Source: Pedobacter insulae (GTDB lineage Bacteria > Bacteroidota > Bacteroidia > Sphingobacteriales > Sphingobacteriaceae). From it: DNA of 64,000 nucleotides. The notes under the pieces were generated by a model. The model was not told where the DNA came from, made no database searches, and was given only the letters and a program-made list of their open reading frames with translations. Position 1 is the first letter of the stretch. The number at the start of each line of letters is the position of its first letter. The DNA lies in NCBI RefSeq assembly GCF_900113525.1, contig NZ_FOPP01000010.1:62001-126000 (forward strand), given 5' to 3'. Shown here piece by piece: positions 54,401-61,615 of this stretch. The translations under genes were made by a program, and so were the position numbers.

Positions 54401-55871
54401 TCCCATCAAAGAGTTTCTTCTCGAAAGTCCCATTTATTTTTACGTTTCTATATCGATATTTATTAAAATCAATATAAGAAATATTGCCTTTTAGCTGTTC
54501 GCTTAGCTCTTTAATTTCTGTCCCTTTACCTTTTACATATAACTCTGACGAAAGTTTGCCCAAGCTTTTTTCATCAATCAATTCTCCTAAGTTGAAGTCA
54601 AATGTTTTTACATTCCCAGTATAGGAAGGGTTTCCGCTTTTATCGATTTTTAGGTTCACGTCGGATTTTATCCGGCCTAATTTAGTTTTAAACTCACCAT
54701 AGGCTATAAAGTCATTTTGAAAACCTGTAAAGGATCCGTTGAAATTTATATTGCCAAATTTATTGATGATCTTTAAACTGGTGTCTAAGGGTTTACCGGT
54801 TAAATTGATCAATATTTCGTCCAAGTCTTTTTTATTAGTTCCTGCCATTTCAATCTTCAGGTCCATAAAAGTTTGTTTCCAGTCTGGCAGGCCTTTTATA
54901 GTGAAGTCCCCTTTGATGTGGGTAGCTTTCCCTGCCTTAATAGAAAGTTTTTTAGCTTTTAGATTATTTACCAAACCAGTAATTTGTCCATCTATATCGA
55001 TAGCTAATTTTATCTCTTTTAGCGCAGGAGTGAAGTAACTGATGTCTGTTGATGACACATGGCTTGCTTTAAAATTCGCTTTCATGCGAACTTTATTTTC
55101 AAAATCATTGAAGTCCTTGAACCTCGAAAATTTCATTTGAAAATAATCAGTAAGATGTGTTTGATTGGTGACCAGTAATAATTTCTGTAGTTCAATAGCA
55201 TTAGTATCTACTGTGGTAAGTGCAGTTAGATTTTTGAGGTAGAACCCACTTTTTTCCTTGAAAGTGAGGTTTTTAATATTTGCTTGAATAAGGTGTTCTT
55301 TAGTGTTTAATTTTTCAAAAATGCCATTAAGCCTAGTTAAACTTATATCTTCGAAATTAATCCCTTTAACAGCTCTATTTTTGCTGAAATCCTTATATTT
55401 AAAGCTGATGTTATTTAAAATAATTCTGTCAATAAGGAATTCGAATTTTTTCTTTTTCTTTTTCGGAGCAGTACCAGAATCAAAGTAATCAATGATAAAG
55501 TCTAAATTGGATGATTTATTCTGAAAGTCTTTTAAATAGAAGGAGCCATTGTTAACTTGTACTGTATTAACATCCAGTATTCTTTCTTTTAAAGATAGTC
55601 TATTTAAATCAACACTAAATTTTGGGAAATTCGCTAAAGTATCTTTTTGAAGGTCGAAAACGACAAGGTTCTCCAATACTAAAGATTTAAAGGGCTTAAT
55701 GTAGAGGCTCCCTATGGTAATTGTTGTTTTTAGTTCTTTGGAAAGATAGGCAGCTGCTTTTTTTGCTGCATAAGTTTGCACAGGCTTAAATTGAAGCGAG
55801 AATATAACGATTGCGAGCAATATTACAATTGATGCAACAGTCCAAAGCAGTATTTTTAATAGTTTTTTAAT
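51420..55871 (-). CDS. tamB: TamB-like translocation and assembly module protein
   Basis: The protein is about 1480 residues. An N-terminal membrane helix (ILLWTVASIVILLAIVIFSL) is followed by a long beta-rich periplasmic body and a conserved C-terminal TamB domain with VINKRFEIRQGGTIRWTGNPANAQINLKAIYALRA and then EVEMGLSGLLLKPEIKLDIFFP. It ends in a charged tail. The in-frame start is unclear: no ATG or GTG precedes the helix; the candidates are an ATT at 55871 (giving MKKLLKILLWTV) or a TTG at 55820 inside the helix. I extend to the ATT because it completes the signal anchor. TamB-like proteins shuttle lipids or assist outer-membrane assembly. It is divergent from tsaD. Confidence 0.88.
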   Translation of the reverse strand: MKKLLKILLWTVASIVILLAIVIFSLQFKPVQTYAAKKAAAYLSKELKTTITIGSLYIKPFKSLVLENLVVFDLQKDTLANFPKFSVDLNRLSLKERILDVNTVQVNNGSFYLKDFQNKSSNLDFIIDYFDSGTAPKKKKKKFEFLIDRIILNNISFKYKDFSKNRAVKGINFEDISLTRLNGIFEKLNTKEHLIQANIKNLTFKEKSGFYLKNLTALTTVDTNAIELQKLLLVTNQTHLTDYFQMKFSRFKDFNDFENKVRMKANFKASHVSSTDISYFTPALKEIKLAIDIDGQITGLVNNLKAKKLSIKAGKATHIKGDFTIKGLPDWKQTFMDLKIEMAGTNKKDLDEILINLTGKPLDTSLKIINKFGNINFNGSFTGFQNDFIAYGEFKTKLGRIKSDVNLKIDKSGNPSYTGNVKTFDFNLGELIDEKSLGKLSSELYVKGKGTEIKELSEQLKGNISYIDFNKYRYRNVKINGTFEKKLFDGSISINDRNVQLVFDGSVNLNPKLPEFRFDANIKNARLKTLNLLKDSMLVDATFSTNFSGNNLNNIQGNLLIEKINLTNKQGVYNVDSVHLNAMGLGIDRSLTINSDILDASIKGQYDLNTIVSYYKAIAKTYIPSLDAQIINYNTQIFSFNLKIKRFEPIAELIVPGLKIEDQALLVGNFDSRNNTATLNGFIKKLTYKGIIANNIIIDENTTNKQIQAIITSDRVDLNDSLFIKNVNIVNLLRNDSLSLNIKLSNADDANQLDLNGLVEFATDTTARISILPSNLKINNEDWTIQEKVKISFNEGKTQITNFDLSNGKQLLTVDGILSDDPKDMLLIGFENFSLTTLNPFVRTLGIKLAGNVNGNTEFRDVLKAPRISDNLEIDSLSLNEIYIGKLTDTTNFDQSRNLANVYTKIVTNDKETFRITGDLDLKEKQIDLNVKMDESKLTILEPFVKKLVSNLKGNVSADLTVKGALSKPEINGDVSFDEGQVTVNYLKTSYKLNDEVNVSKSVINIDDLTLTDLDGNKATANGTVDLNDIDNPNIQVKLIATNFMALNTTSKDNAVYYGKAYATGNFSFEGPTNNMLINIDAKTEKGTVFNLPLNSTETVSEKDFITFVSKDTTRIVKRKNNFDGLRMNFKLKVDPNSTANIYTILGKLSGKGNAELDLNISSAGDFEMKGDYIIETGNFDFTAQEVINKRFEIRQGGTIRWTGNPANAQINLKAIYALRASLKDLYTAANRDVSTYLTQRVQTEVEMGLSGLLLKPEIKLDIFFPASPAVKEELQAYLSDGDNTKYQALSVIIQRRFAPGSGKENIAKQLGSVGTSTATELIFNQINSILSSLNLNFVDVNIRSFNDASASFKFFGDRVIANLGIVDRESANDFSPIGFNNDNIGREVEILALIKKDGTLIGKLANKPPTQQSVFANPGVDQSQNVTSLGLIYNQQFDTFKEFFQKITGKYRRDQKKKAAEAEKLRLSKEAIIDQSKKNQKK

Positions 55872-55878
55872 ATTTTTG
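55871..55878 (+). promoter_or_regulatory. Promoter -7 box for tsaD
   Basis: TATTTTTG fits TAnnTTTG and lies 20 bases before the tsaD ATG, in the gap shared with the divergent tamB gene. Confidence 0.3.
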
Positions 55879-55898
55879 TCTCTTAATTAATAATCATC

Positions 55899-56900
55899 AT
55901 GTCCGTAATACTTGCTATTGAATCTTCCTGTGATGAAACCTCGGTTGCTATATGTAACAACGGCAAAATTACTGCCAATGTTATCGCAAATCAAACAATT
56001 CATGAAAATTATGGAGGGGTAATTCCAGAATTAGCATCAAGGGTTCATCAACAAAATATTGTTCCAACAATTCAACAAGCACTTATAAATGCCAAAGTTA
56101 ATAAAAAGGATGTCAATGCGGTTGCTTTTACACAAGGTCCGGGTTTATTAGGTGCTTTATTGGTTGGTGTTTCATTTGCCAAATCGTTTGCGCTTGCGTT
56201 GAATTTGCCGTTAATAGCTGTTAATCATATGCAGGCACATATTTTGGCTCATTTTATAGATGAACCGAAGCCAGCTTTTCCGTTTTTATGTTTAACGGTT
56301 TCTGGAGGACATACTCAAATTGTTTTGGTAAAAAGCTATTTCGACATGGAAATTGTTGGGGAGACTTTGGATGATGCGGCTGGCGAAGCTTTTGATAAGA
56401 CAGCAAAACTCTTAAATCTCCCATATCCAGGAGGACCACTTATTGATAAACATGCTCAAAGCGGAAACCCTGTAGCGTTTAAATTTCCAGTCCCTCAAAT
56501 TCAAGATTTGAATTACAGCTTTAGTGGTTTTAAAACAGCTATACTGTATTTTATAAGGGACAAACAAAAAGAGAATCCATTATTTATTGAGCAAAATTTA
56601 GCTGATATTTGTGCTTCGGTTCAACATAGCATAGTGAGTATTTTAATGAATAAGTTAAAGAGAGCAGCTAAGCAGTATAATTGTAAGGAAATAGCTATAG
56701 CTGGAGGTGTTTCAGCTAATTCTGGCTTAAGAAATACCTTAATTGAGGCCCGGGATAGTATGGGTTGGAACGTCTATATTCCAGCATTTGAGTATTGTAC
56801 TGATAATGCGGCGATGATTGCGATAGCAGGTTATCACAAATTCTTAGCAGGAGATTTTGTAGGGCAAGATATTTCGCCAATGGCGAGAATGAATTTTTAA
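55899..56900 (+). CDS. tsaD: tRNA N6-threonylcarbamoyladenosine transferase
   Basis: This 333-residue protein has the family start ILAIESSCDETS and metal-binding HMQAHILAHF (about residues 110-119). SGGHTQIVLV, DDAAGEAFDK and the nucleotide-binding GGVSANSGLR follow, and the protein ends VGQDISPMARMNF. Its length is normal. TsaD transfers threonylcarbamoyl to A37 of ANN-decoding tRNAs, with TsaB and TsaE. It starts 28 bases from the proposed tamB start and is followed after 11 bases by a small membrane protein gene. Confidence 0.97.
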   Translation: MSVILAIESSCDETSVAICNNGKITANVIANQTIHENYGGVIPELASRVHQQNIVPTIQQALINAKVNKKDVNAVAFTQGPGLLGALLVGVSFAKSFALALNLPLIAVNHMQAHILAHFIDEPKPAFPFLCLTVSGGHTQIVLVKSYFDMEIVGETLDDAAGEAFDKTAKLLNLPYPGGPLIDKHAQSGNPVAFKFPVPQIQDLNYSFSGFKTAILYFIRDKQKENPLFIEQNLADICASVQHSIVSILMNKLKRAAKQYNCKEIAIAGGVSANSGLRNTLIEARDSMGWNVYIPAFEYCTDNAAMIAIAGYHKFLAGDFVGQDISPMARMNF

Positions 56901-56911
56901 ATTAATGAGTT

Positions 56912-57142
56912 ATGGGCACAAATAGTTTTATATTCTTCGGATTATTGTTAATTCCTTTAATTGTCTTCTTAATATGGGTTATTAAACAAGATAAAAAAAG
57001 AAACTACATAGGTTTAGTATTACTTGTGATAGGTATCGTTATTGCTACTTATTCTATTATTAAATTGGATAAGAAATATCTTGATCCACAAAACCCAAAT
57101 ACTGCAACAGAAGCTTCTCCGAAGTCATCAAGTTTTAAATAG
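56912..57142 (+). CDS. Small two-pass membrane protein
   Basis: This is a 76-residue protein. Helices lie at about 6-24 (FIFFGLLLIPLIVFLIWVI) and 34-51 (IGLVLLVIGIVIATYSII), separated by KQDKKRNY, with a hydrophilic tail. It follows tsaD by 11 bases and probably shares its transcript, ending at the hairpin at 57157. The family is not recognised. The clear two-helix pattern and the operon context support a real gene; no role can be read from it. Confidence 0.65.
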   Translation: MGTNSFIFFGLLLIPLIVFLIWVIKQDKKRNYIGLVLLVIGIVIATYSIIKLDKKYLDPQNPNTATEASPKSSSFK

Positions 57143-57156
57143 CTAGGAGGTTTATT

Positions 57157-57194
57157 AACCTCGTAGTGTATTTAATAGAAAACGCTACGAGGTT
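57157..57194. terminator. Bidirectional hairpin between tsaD operon and recA
   Basis: AACCTCGTAG (57157-57166) and CTACGAGGTT (57185-57194) form a 10-bp stem between convergent genes. T-rich tracts are weak on both sides, but the position supports a shared terminator. Confidence 0.65.
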
Positions 57195-57210
57195 TGGAAA
57201 AGGGGCGGAA

Positions 57211-58245
57211 TTATCCTTCTTTATCTTCTAGTTTATCACCTGTTACTTCTGCTCTAATTTTTGTTTCGATTTCTTCAGAAAGTTCTGGATTATCTAATAA
57301 CAATTGTTTTACGGCATCTCTTCCTTGTCCTAGCTTTGTTTCTCCATACGAGAACCATGAACCCGCCTTTTTAATAATATTAAAGTCCACACCCAAATCG
57401 ATAATTTCACCCGTTTTAGAAATACCTTCTCCAAACATGATATCGAATTCTGCAATACGGAAAGGAGGTGCGACTTTATTTTTAACGATTTTAACTTTTA
57501 TACGGTTACCTGATACTTCGTCAGAATCTTTAATCTGTGAAGTTCTTCTGATGTCCAAGCGTACGGAAGCATAGAATTTCAAGGCATTACCACCGGTGGT
57601 CGTTTCTGGATTACCAAACATTACACCGATCTTTTCACGTAATTGGTTAATGAAGATACAGCAACATCCTGTTTTAGAAATCGTACCAGTTAATTTACGT
57701 AATGCCTGGCTCATTAAGCGGGCTTGTAGACCCATTCTACTATCGCCCATTTCACCCTCGATTTCTGCTTTTGGCACTAATGCTGCAACTGAGTCAATAA
57801 CAATAACATCAATTGCACCCGAACGAATTAAATTATCGGCAATTTCCAATGCTTGTTCACCGTTATCTGGCTGAGAAATTAATAGATTGTCAACATCAAC
57901 ACCTAGTTTTTTTGCATAAAACTTATCAAAGGCATGTTCCGCATCAATAAAGGCAGCAATACCTCCATTTTTTTGAGCTTCAGCAATAATATGAGTTGCC
58001 AAGGTTGTTTTACCAGACGATTCAGGCCCATAGATTTCGATAACACGGCCTTTAGGAACGCCTCCAATACCCAAGGCAATATCTAAGCTAATAGAACCGG
58101 TTGAAATTGATTCAATGGCTTCTACAGCTTGATCTCCAAGTTTCATTACTGATCCTTTTCCGTATGATTTTTCTAACTTATCTAAAGTTAGTTGTAAAGC
58201 TTTTAATTTTTCTGTGTTTGGATTCATGTCTTTAGGCTGTTTCAT
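57211..58245 (-). CDS. recA: Recombinase A
   Basis: This 344-residue protein has Walker [10 protein letters not shown] (about 75-83), IDAEHAFD, the loop region [53 protein letters not shown] and an acidic C-terminus (DKLEDKEG). These are full RecA features. A second in-frame ATG at 58227 ([11 protein letters not shown]) is also a reasonable start. RecA forms the filament for homologous recombination and for SOS induction. No LexA box of a type I know is visible upstream. Confidence 0.98.
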   Translation of the reverse strand: MKQPKDMNPNTEKLKALQLTLDKLEKSYGKGSVMKLGDQAVEAIESISTGSISLDIALGIGGVPKGRVIEIYGPESSGKTTLATHIIAEAQKNGGIAAFIDAEHAFDKFYAKKLGVDVDNLLISQPDNGEQALEIADNLIRSGAIDVIVIDSVAALVPKAEIEGEMGDSRMGLQARLMSQALRKLTGTISKTGCCCIFINQLREKIGVMFGNPETTTGGNALKFYASVRLDIRRTSQIKDSDEVSGNRIKVKIVKNKVAPPFRIAEFDIMFGEGISKTGEIIDLGVDFNIIKKAGSWFSYGETKLGQGRDAVKQLLLDNPELSEEIETKIRAEVTGDKLEDKEG

Positions 58246-58354
58246 CTGATTCTAATAAAATAATTGTATCGGCTAATAAATATTGTAATGCTAATAACTT
58301 TAGCAAACATATCAATTTTATTTTGATTAATACAAATATTTTAGAAAATAAATT

Positions 58355-59023
58355 TTATTTATCAACAGTTAAGCTAATTTCTTTAGTTTTAACGTGTTTC
58401 TGATAATATTGACAAAAGTGTGTGAGTTCGCAAATACTACATTTGGGATTACGAGCAACACATACATATCTTCCATGAAGAATTAACCAGTGATGTGCCA
58501 TTGCGATGGTATTTTCTGGTAGATTCTTCACTAAATCTTTCTCAACCGCTAAGGGAGTTTTGCCCTTTGTTAGGCCTAGGCGATTGGCTACCCTGAAAAC
58601 ATGGGTGTCTACCGCCATCGCAGGTGCGTCATATATTACAGACGCAATAACATTTGCGGTTTTTCTACCAACACCAGGCATTTTCTGTAACTGGTCTATG
58701 TTTGCGGGAACTTCGTTATTAAATTCGTTAACTAACATATTCGCCATCCCTACTAAATGTTTAGCTTTATTATTGGGATAGCTTACACTTCTAATATAAT
58801 CAAAAACGATATCTGGCGTTGTTTCGGCTAACGCATTTGCATTTGGAAATCGTTGGAAAAGTGCAGGCGTAACCTGGTTAATGCGCTTATCAGTGCATTG
58901 AGCAGATAGAATTACGGCGACTAGTAACTGGTAAGGATTGTTATAATGTAACTCAGTTTCGGCGTTCGGTTGTTTGGTTGCAAAATGACTTACAAAGTGA
59001 CGATACCTCTCTTTTTTTAACAT
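58355..59023 (-). CDS. nth: Endonuclease III (DNA glycosylase/AP lyase)
   Basis: This 222-residue protein has a helix-hairpin-helix LQKMPGVGRKTANVI with catalytic Lys (GRKTA), and a catalytic Asp in MAVDTHVFRVANRLG. The C-terminal 4Fe-4S loop CVARNPKCSICELTHFC has the exact C-x6-C-x2-C-x5-C spacing. It removes oxidised pyrimidines. The start ATG lies just after a minus-strand TATATTTG box (59034-59027). It is followed by recA after a gap of 109 bases, where the recA promoter should lie. Confidence 0.97.
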   Translation of the reverse strand: MLKKERYRHFVSHFATKQPNAETELHYNNPYQLLVAVILSAQCTDKRINQVTPALFQRFPNANALAETTPDIVFDYIRSVSYPNNKAKHLVGMANMLVNEFNNEVPANIDQLQKMPGVGRKTANVIASVIYDAPAMAVDTHVFRVANRLGLTKGKTPLAVEKDLVKNLPENTIAMAHHWLILHGRYVCVARNPKCSICELTHFCQYYQKHVKTKEISLTVDK

Positions 59024-59026
59024 TTA

Positions 59027-59034
59027 CAAATATA
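59027..59034 (-). promoter_or_regulatory. Promoter -7 box for nth
   Basis: On the minus strand TATATTTG fits TAnnTTTG and ends 3 bases before the nth ATG. A start site at the usual distance would fall on the ATG, giving a leaderless message. Confidence 0.4.
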
Positions 59035-59052
59035 AGTATCAGGACAAGGTTA

Positions 59053-60234
59053 TCAAGCTTTGCTTACATTAAGGCAATATTTCTTCAGAGCGATATTTTT
59101 CAATATTAACCACAAGGCAAATAATGCACCTAAAAATGCCATTGCGGCACCAACTGAAGCTGGGGAAGTGTAGTCATAACCGTATACTATCGGGATTCCT
59201 CCAAAAAAAGCACCCAAAGCATTTCCTATATTAAAACTGGCTTGGCTAACCGATGCGGCAATCATTTCCGAACCCTTAGCGGCATTGATCATCAACATTT
59301 GAATAGGTGCAGCGAGAGAGAAAGCTACAGCGCCTGTGATAAAAGTCATCACTAAAGCCAAAATAGGATTGAAAGTAACGTAGTGTACAATGATTAGGGT
59401 AATAACCATCGCTATTAAAAGACTTAAAGTTGACTTACTTGGGGAGAATTTATCGGCAAGATAACCCCCGAAAAAGTTCCCGACCATCATCCCCATGCCT
59501 GCAAGCATTAAAATATAGGTTACGGTATTTTCTGAAAAGCCTGCAACGGTAGTCATCAATGGAGAAATATAGCTATACCAGGAAAATAATCCACCAGTGC
59601 CTATTGATATCATAAAAATGATAATCCAGGCTTTTTGTTGCGTAAAAAAACTTAGTTCCTTTTTTAAGTTTCTATTTTCACTAGCAGGAAGTGCCGGGAG
59701 CCACGCTTTTAGACACCAAAGGGTAATTAAGCCAACAAAAACCACAATGGCAAATGAGAAGCGCCAAGAGAAATTGTGGCCAATAAATGTTCCCAATGGA
59801 ACACCAATAATGTTCGCCACAGTTAACCCGGCAAACATTAATGATACCGCTTGTGCGGCTTTGCCTTTTTCTGCTATTTTGCTTGCAACTACAGATCCAA
59901 CACCAAAAAAAGCACCATGAGGTAAACCTGATAACAGTCGTGCAATAAATAAGATATTGAATGTTGGGGCAAAGGCAGAGAATGCATTAAATGCAGTAAA
60001 TAATAACATTAAGGCAAATAATATTTTCTTTGGCGGATATTTGCCAGCGATGCCTACTAATAGGGGAGCGCCGATAACAACCCCCAAAGCATAGGCAGAA
60101 ATTAAATAACCGGCCTGTGGAATAGTGACCGCTAAATCTTTTGATATATCTGGTAACAGACCCATCATTACAAACTCTGTAATACCGATTCCTAAGCCGC
60201 CAAGGGTTAATGGGAGAAATTTTTTACTGATCAT
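59053..60234 (-). CDS. MFS transporter, DHA1-type exporter (AraJ-like)
   Basis: This 393-residue protein has twelve predicted helices. MISKKFLPLTLGGLGIGITEFVMMGLLPDI at the start and LLSGLPHGAFFGVGSVVASKIAEKGKAAQAVSLMF (about 100-135) are typical of the AraJ/sugar-efflux and drug-efflux DHA1 group. There is a motif like motif A in the loop after helix 2 (GIAGKYPPKK). The substrate cannot be inferred. An 8-bp inverted repeat sits directly before the start codon, next to a TACTTTTG box, so the gene is probably regulated. Confidence 0.92.
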   Translation of the reverse strand: MISKKFLPLTLGGLGIGITEFVMMGLLPDISKDLAVTIPQAGYLISAYALGVVIGAPLLVGIAGKYPPKKILFALMLLFTAFNAFSAFAPTFNILFIARLLSGLPHGAFFGVGSVVASKIAEKGKAAQAVSLMFAGLTVANIIGVPLGTFIGHNFSWRFSFAIVVFVGLITLWCLKAWLPALPASENRNLKKELSFFTQQKAWIIIFMISIGTGGLFSWYSYISPLMTTVAGFSENTVTYILMLAGMGMMVGNFFGGYLADKFSPSKSTLSLLIAMVITLIIVHYVTFNPILALVMTFITGAVAFSLAAPIQMLMINAAKGSEMIAASVSQASFNIGNALGAFFGGIPIVYGYDYTSPASVGAAMAFLGALFALWLILKNIALKKYCLNVSKA

Positions 60235-60265
60235 CTTAGTGTTATTTAGACACTAAGCAAAAGTA
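60235..60265 (-). promoter_or_regulatory. Promoter and operator-like repeat of the MFS gene
   Basis: Minus-strand TACTTTTG (60265-60258) fits TAnnTTTG. Directly after it an inverted repeat, CTTAGTGT with ACACTAAG (60235-60242 and 60250-60257, 7-base loop), extends up to the ATG at 60234. A repressor bound there would block transcription start. As RNA it would be a hairpin over the start codon. Confidence 0.5.
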
Positions 60266-60321
60266 GGTGTTTTGTAGGTTGCCACACTAGCTTTTTTAAA
60301 TTATTGCAGGGCTATGATATG

Positions 60322-60372
60322 AAAAAAGCTAACACATTGACAAAATTTTAAACTTTGTCAATGTATTAGCTT
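60322..60372 (-). terminator. Terminator after the small conserved gene
   Basis: A long stem (arms about 19 bases with one or two mismatches, including TTGACAAA/TTTGTCAA) is followed on the minus strand by TTTTTTC. It ends transcription of the 60390-60581 gene before the MFS promoter. Confidence 0.88.
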
Positions 60373-60389
60373 GGGAATCCTTTAGGTAA

Positions 60390-60581
60390 TTACTTCTTTT
60401 TAGCGTAAGCTAAGATTCTTTCAATGGTTTCATTGGAAGGCTCAACCATAAGCTGATCTAATTTCGGTTTGATGTTGTCGTAAAACATTTCATCTTGCGT
60501 TTTAGCGGGTTCAGCTGTCTGTTTATCAGTAGCTTGTTTTGAGAAGTTTACAGAATTAGGTGAAGTAGAGGTTTTAACCAT
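60390..60581 (-). CDS. Small conserved hypothetical protein
   Basis: This is a 63-residue soluble protein. The N-terminal half is rich in S, T, N and K and probably disordered; the C-terminal half is one or two helices (DEMFYDNIKPKLDQLMVEPSNETIERILAYAKKK). It is followed by a strong terminator, which supports a real transcribed gene. No known domain is seen. The gap to the sigma factor gene on the right (60582-60769) contains no further gene. Confidence 0.65.
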   Translation of the reverse strand: MVKTSTSPNSVNFSKQATDKQTAEPAKTQDEMFYDNIKPKLDQLMVEPSNETIERILAYAKKK

Positions 60582-60769
60582 ACGCGAAAAATATAATTTA
60601 AGTTTAAATCTTAACGCAGTTTATTTTGTTTTATTTTACTGAATATACATATTTTTTTATTCAAGCCAAATAAAATTCTATAAATTAAGTGTTTAGGGTG
60701 GCCTAAAGCCTGTAATTCTAGGCTAATTGCCGATTTTTCTAAATTAAATTTTTTAATACCAGCGGAAAT

Positions 60770-61357
60770 TTATCCGCCTTTGTAAGTCACTTCTTTAACC
60801 TTCATCATTTTGCGCAAATTGCTTAAAGCATATCTCATTCGGCCTAATGCCGTATTAATGCTTACATCAGTAAGGTCTGCGATTTCTTTAAAACTAAGAT
60901 CTGCGTAATGTCGCATAATTAACACCTCTTTCTGCTCATCTGGTAAGAGTTGGATCATCGTTCTTAAATCCGCGTGGGTTTGTTCACGAAGCATTCGCTC
61001 CTCCGCACTTTCTTCAAGAATTTGAATAAGATTTAACACATCAGTTCCATCGGCACTTGTAATTACGGGTGCACGTTTTTCTCTTCTAAATGAATCAATT
61101 ACCAAATTATGAGCAATTCGCATCACCCAAGGCAAGAATTTGCCTTCCTCATTGTATCTCCCACTGCGGAGGGTGTTTATTACTTTGATAAAAGCGTCTT
61201 GAAAGATGTCTTCGGCCAAGTAATGGTCTTTTACCAATAGGTAAATGGACGTATAAATTTTTGATTTGTGGCGTCTTAATAGTTCTGCTATAACAGATTC
61301 TTCTCCGCTAAGATATAACCTCACCAAATCCTGATCACTGTGCTGCTGTAATTTCAT
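60770..61357 (-). CDS. ECF RNA polymerase sigma factor (housekeeping type)
   Basis: This 195-residue protein has a region 2 (IYTSIYLLVKDHYLAEDIFQDAFIKVI, then FLPWVMRIAHNLVIDSFRREKR) and a region 4 (LPDEQKEVLIMRHYADLSFKEIADLTDVSINTALGRMRYALSNLRKM). No FecR or other anti-sigma gene is next to it, unlike the ECF gene at 13249 in the ICE. Closely similar single ECF proteins are widespread in Bacteroidota chromosomes. Its regulon cannot be seen from the window. It is divergent from uvrA, with about 260 bases between. Confidence 0.93.
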   Translation of the reverse strand: MKLQQHSDQDLVRLYLSGEESVIAELLRRHKSKIYTSIYLLVKDHYLAEDIFQDAFIKVINTLRSGRYNEEGKFLPWVMRIAHNLVIDSFRREKRAPVITSADGTDVLNLIQILEESAEERMLREQTHADLRTMIQLLPDEQKEVLIMRHYADLSFKEIADLTDVSINTALGRMRYALSNLRKMMKVKEVTYKGG

Positions 61358-61615
61358 AGGAGTGCGTATATTAAAATCTCTCTTTTATTAAAAAAATAAT
61401 AAGTAGCTCTTTAATCTATAGCTTGTCTCCTATGTTTTAAGATATTGGTTTGTAAAACGGTTAGTTATAAATTCAAATGACGGATTTTTTTTTGATAATA
61501 CAATAAAAAATATGTTAAAAAATGTAAAATTTTGTAATAGCCGTCTTATTTTTGATGTGGATTAAACCAAAATCGTAATTTTGGGGTATATTAGGAACAT
61601 TCTACAAAGCGGTAA

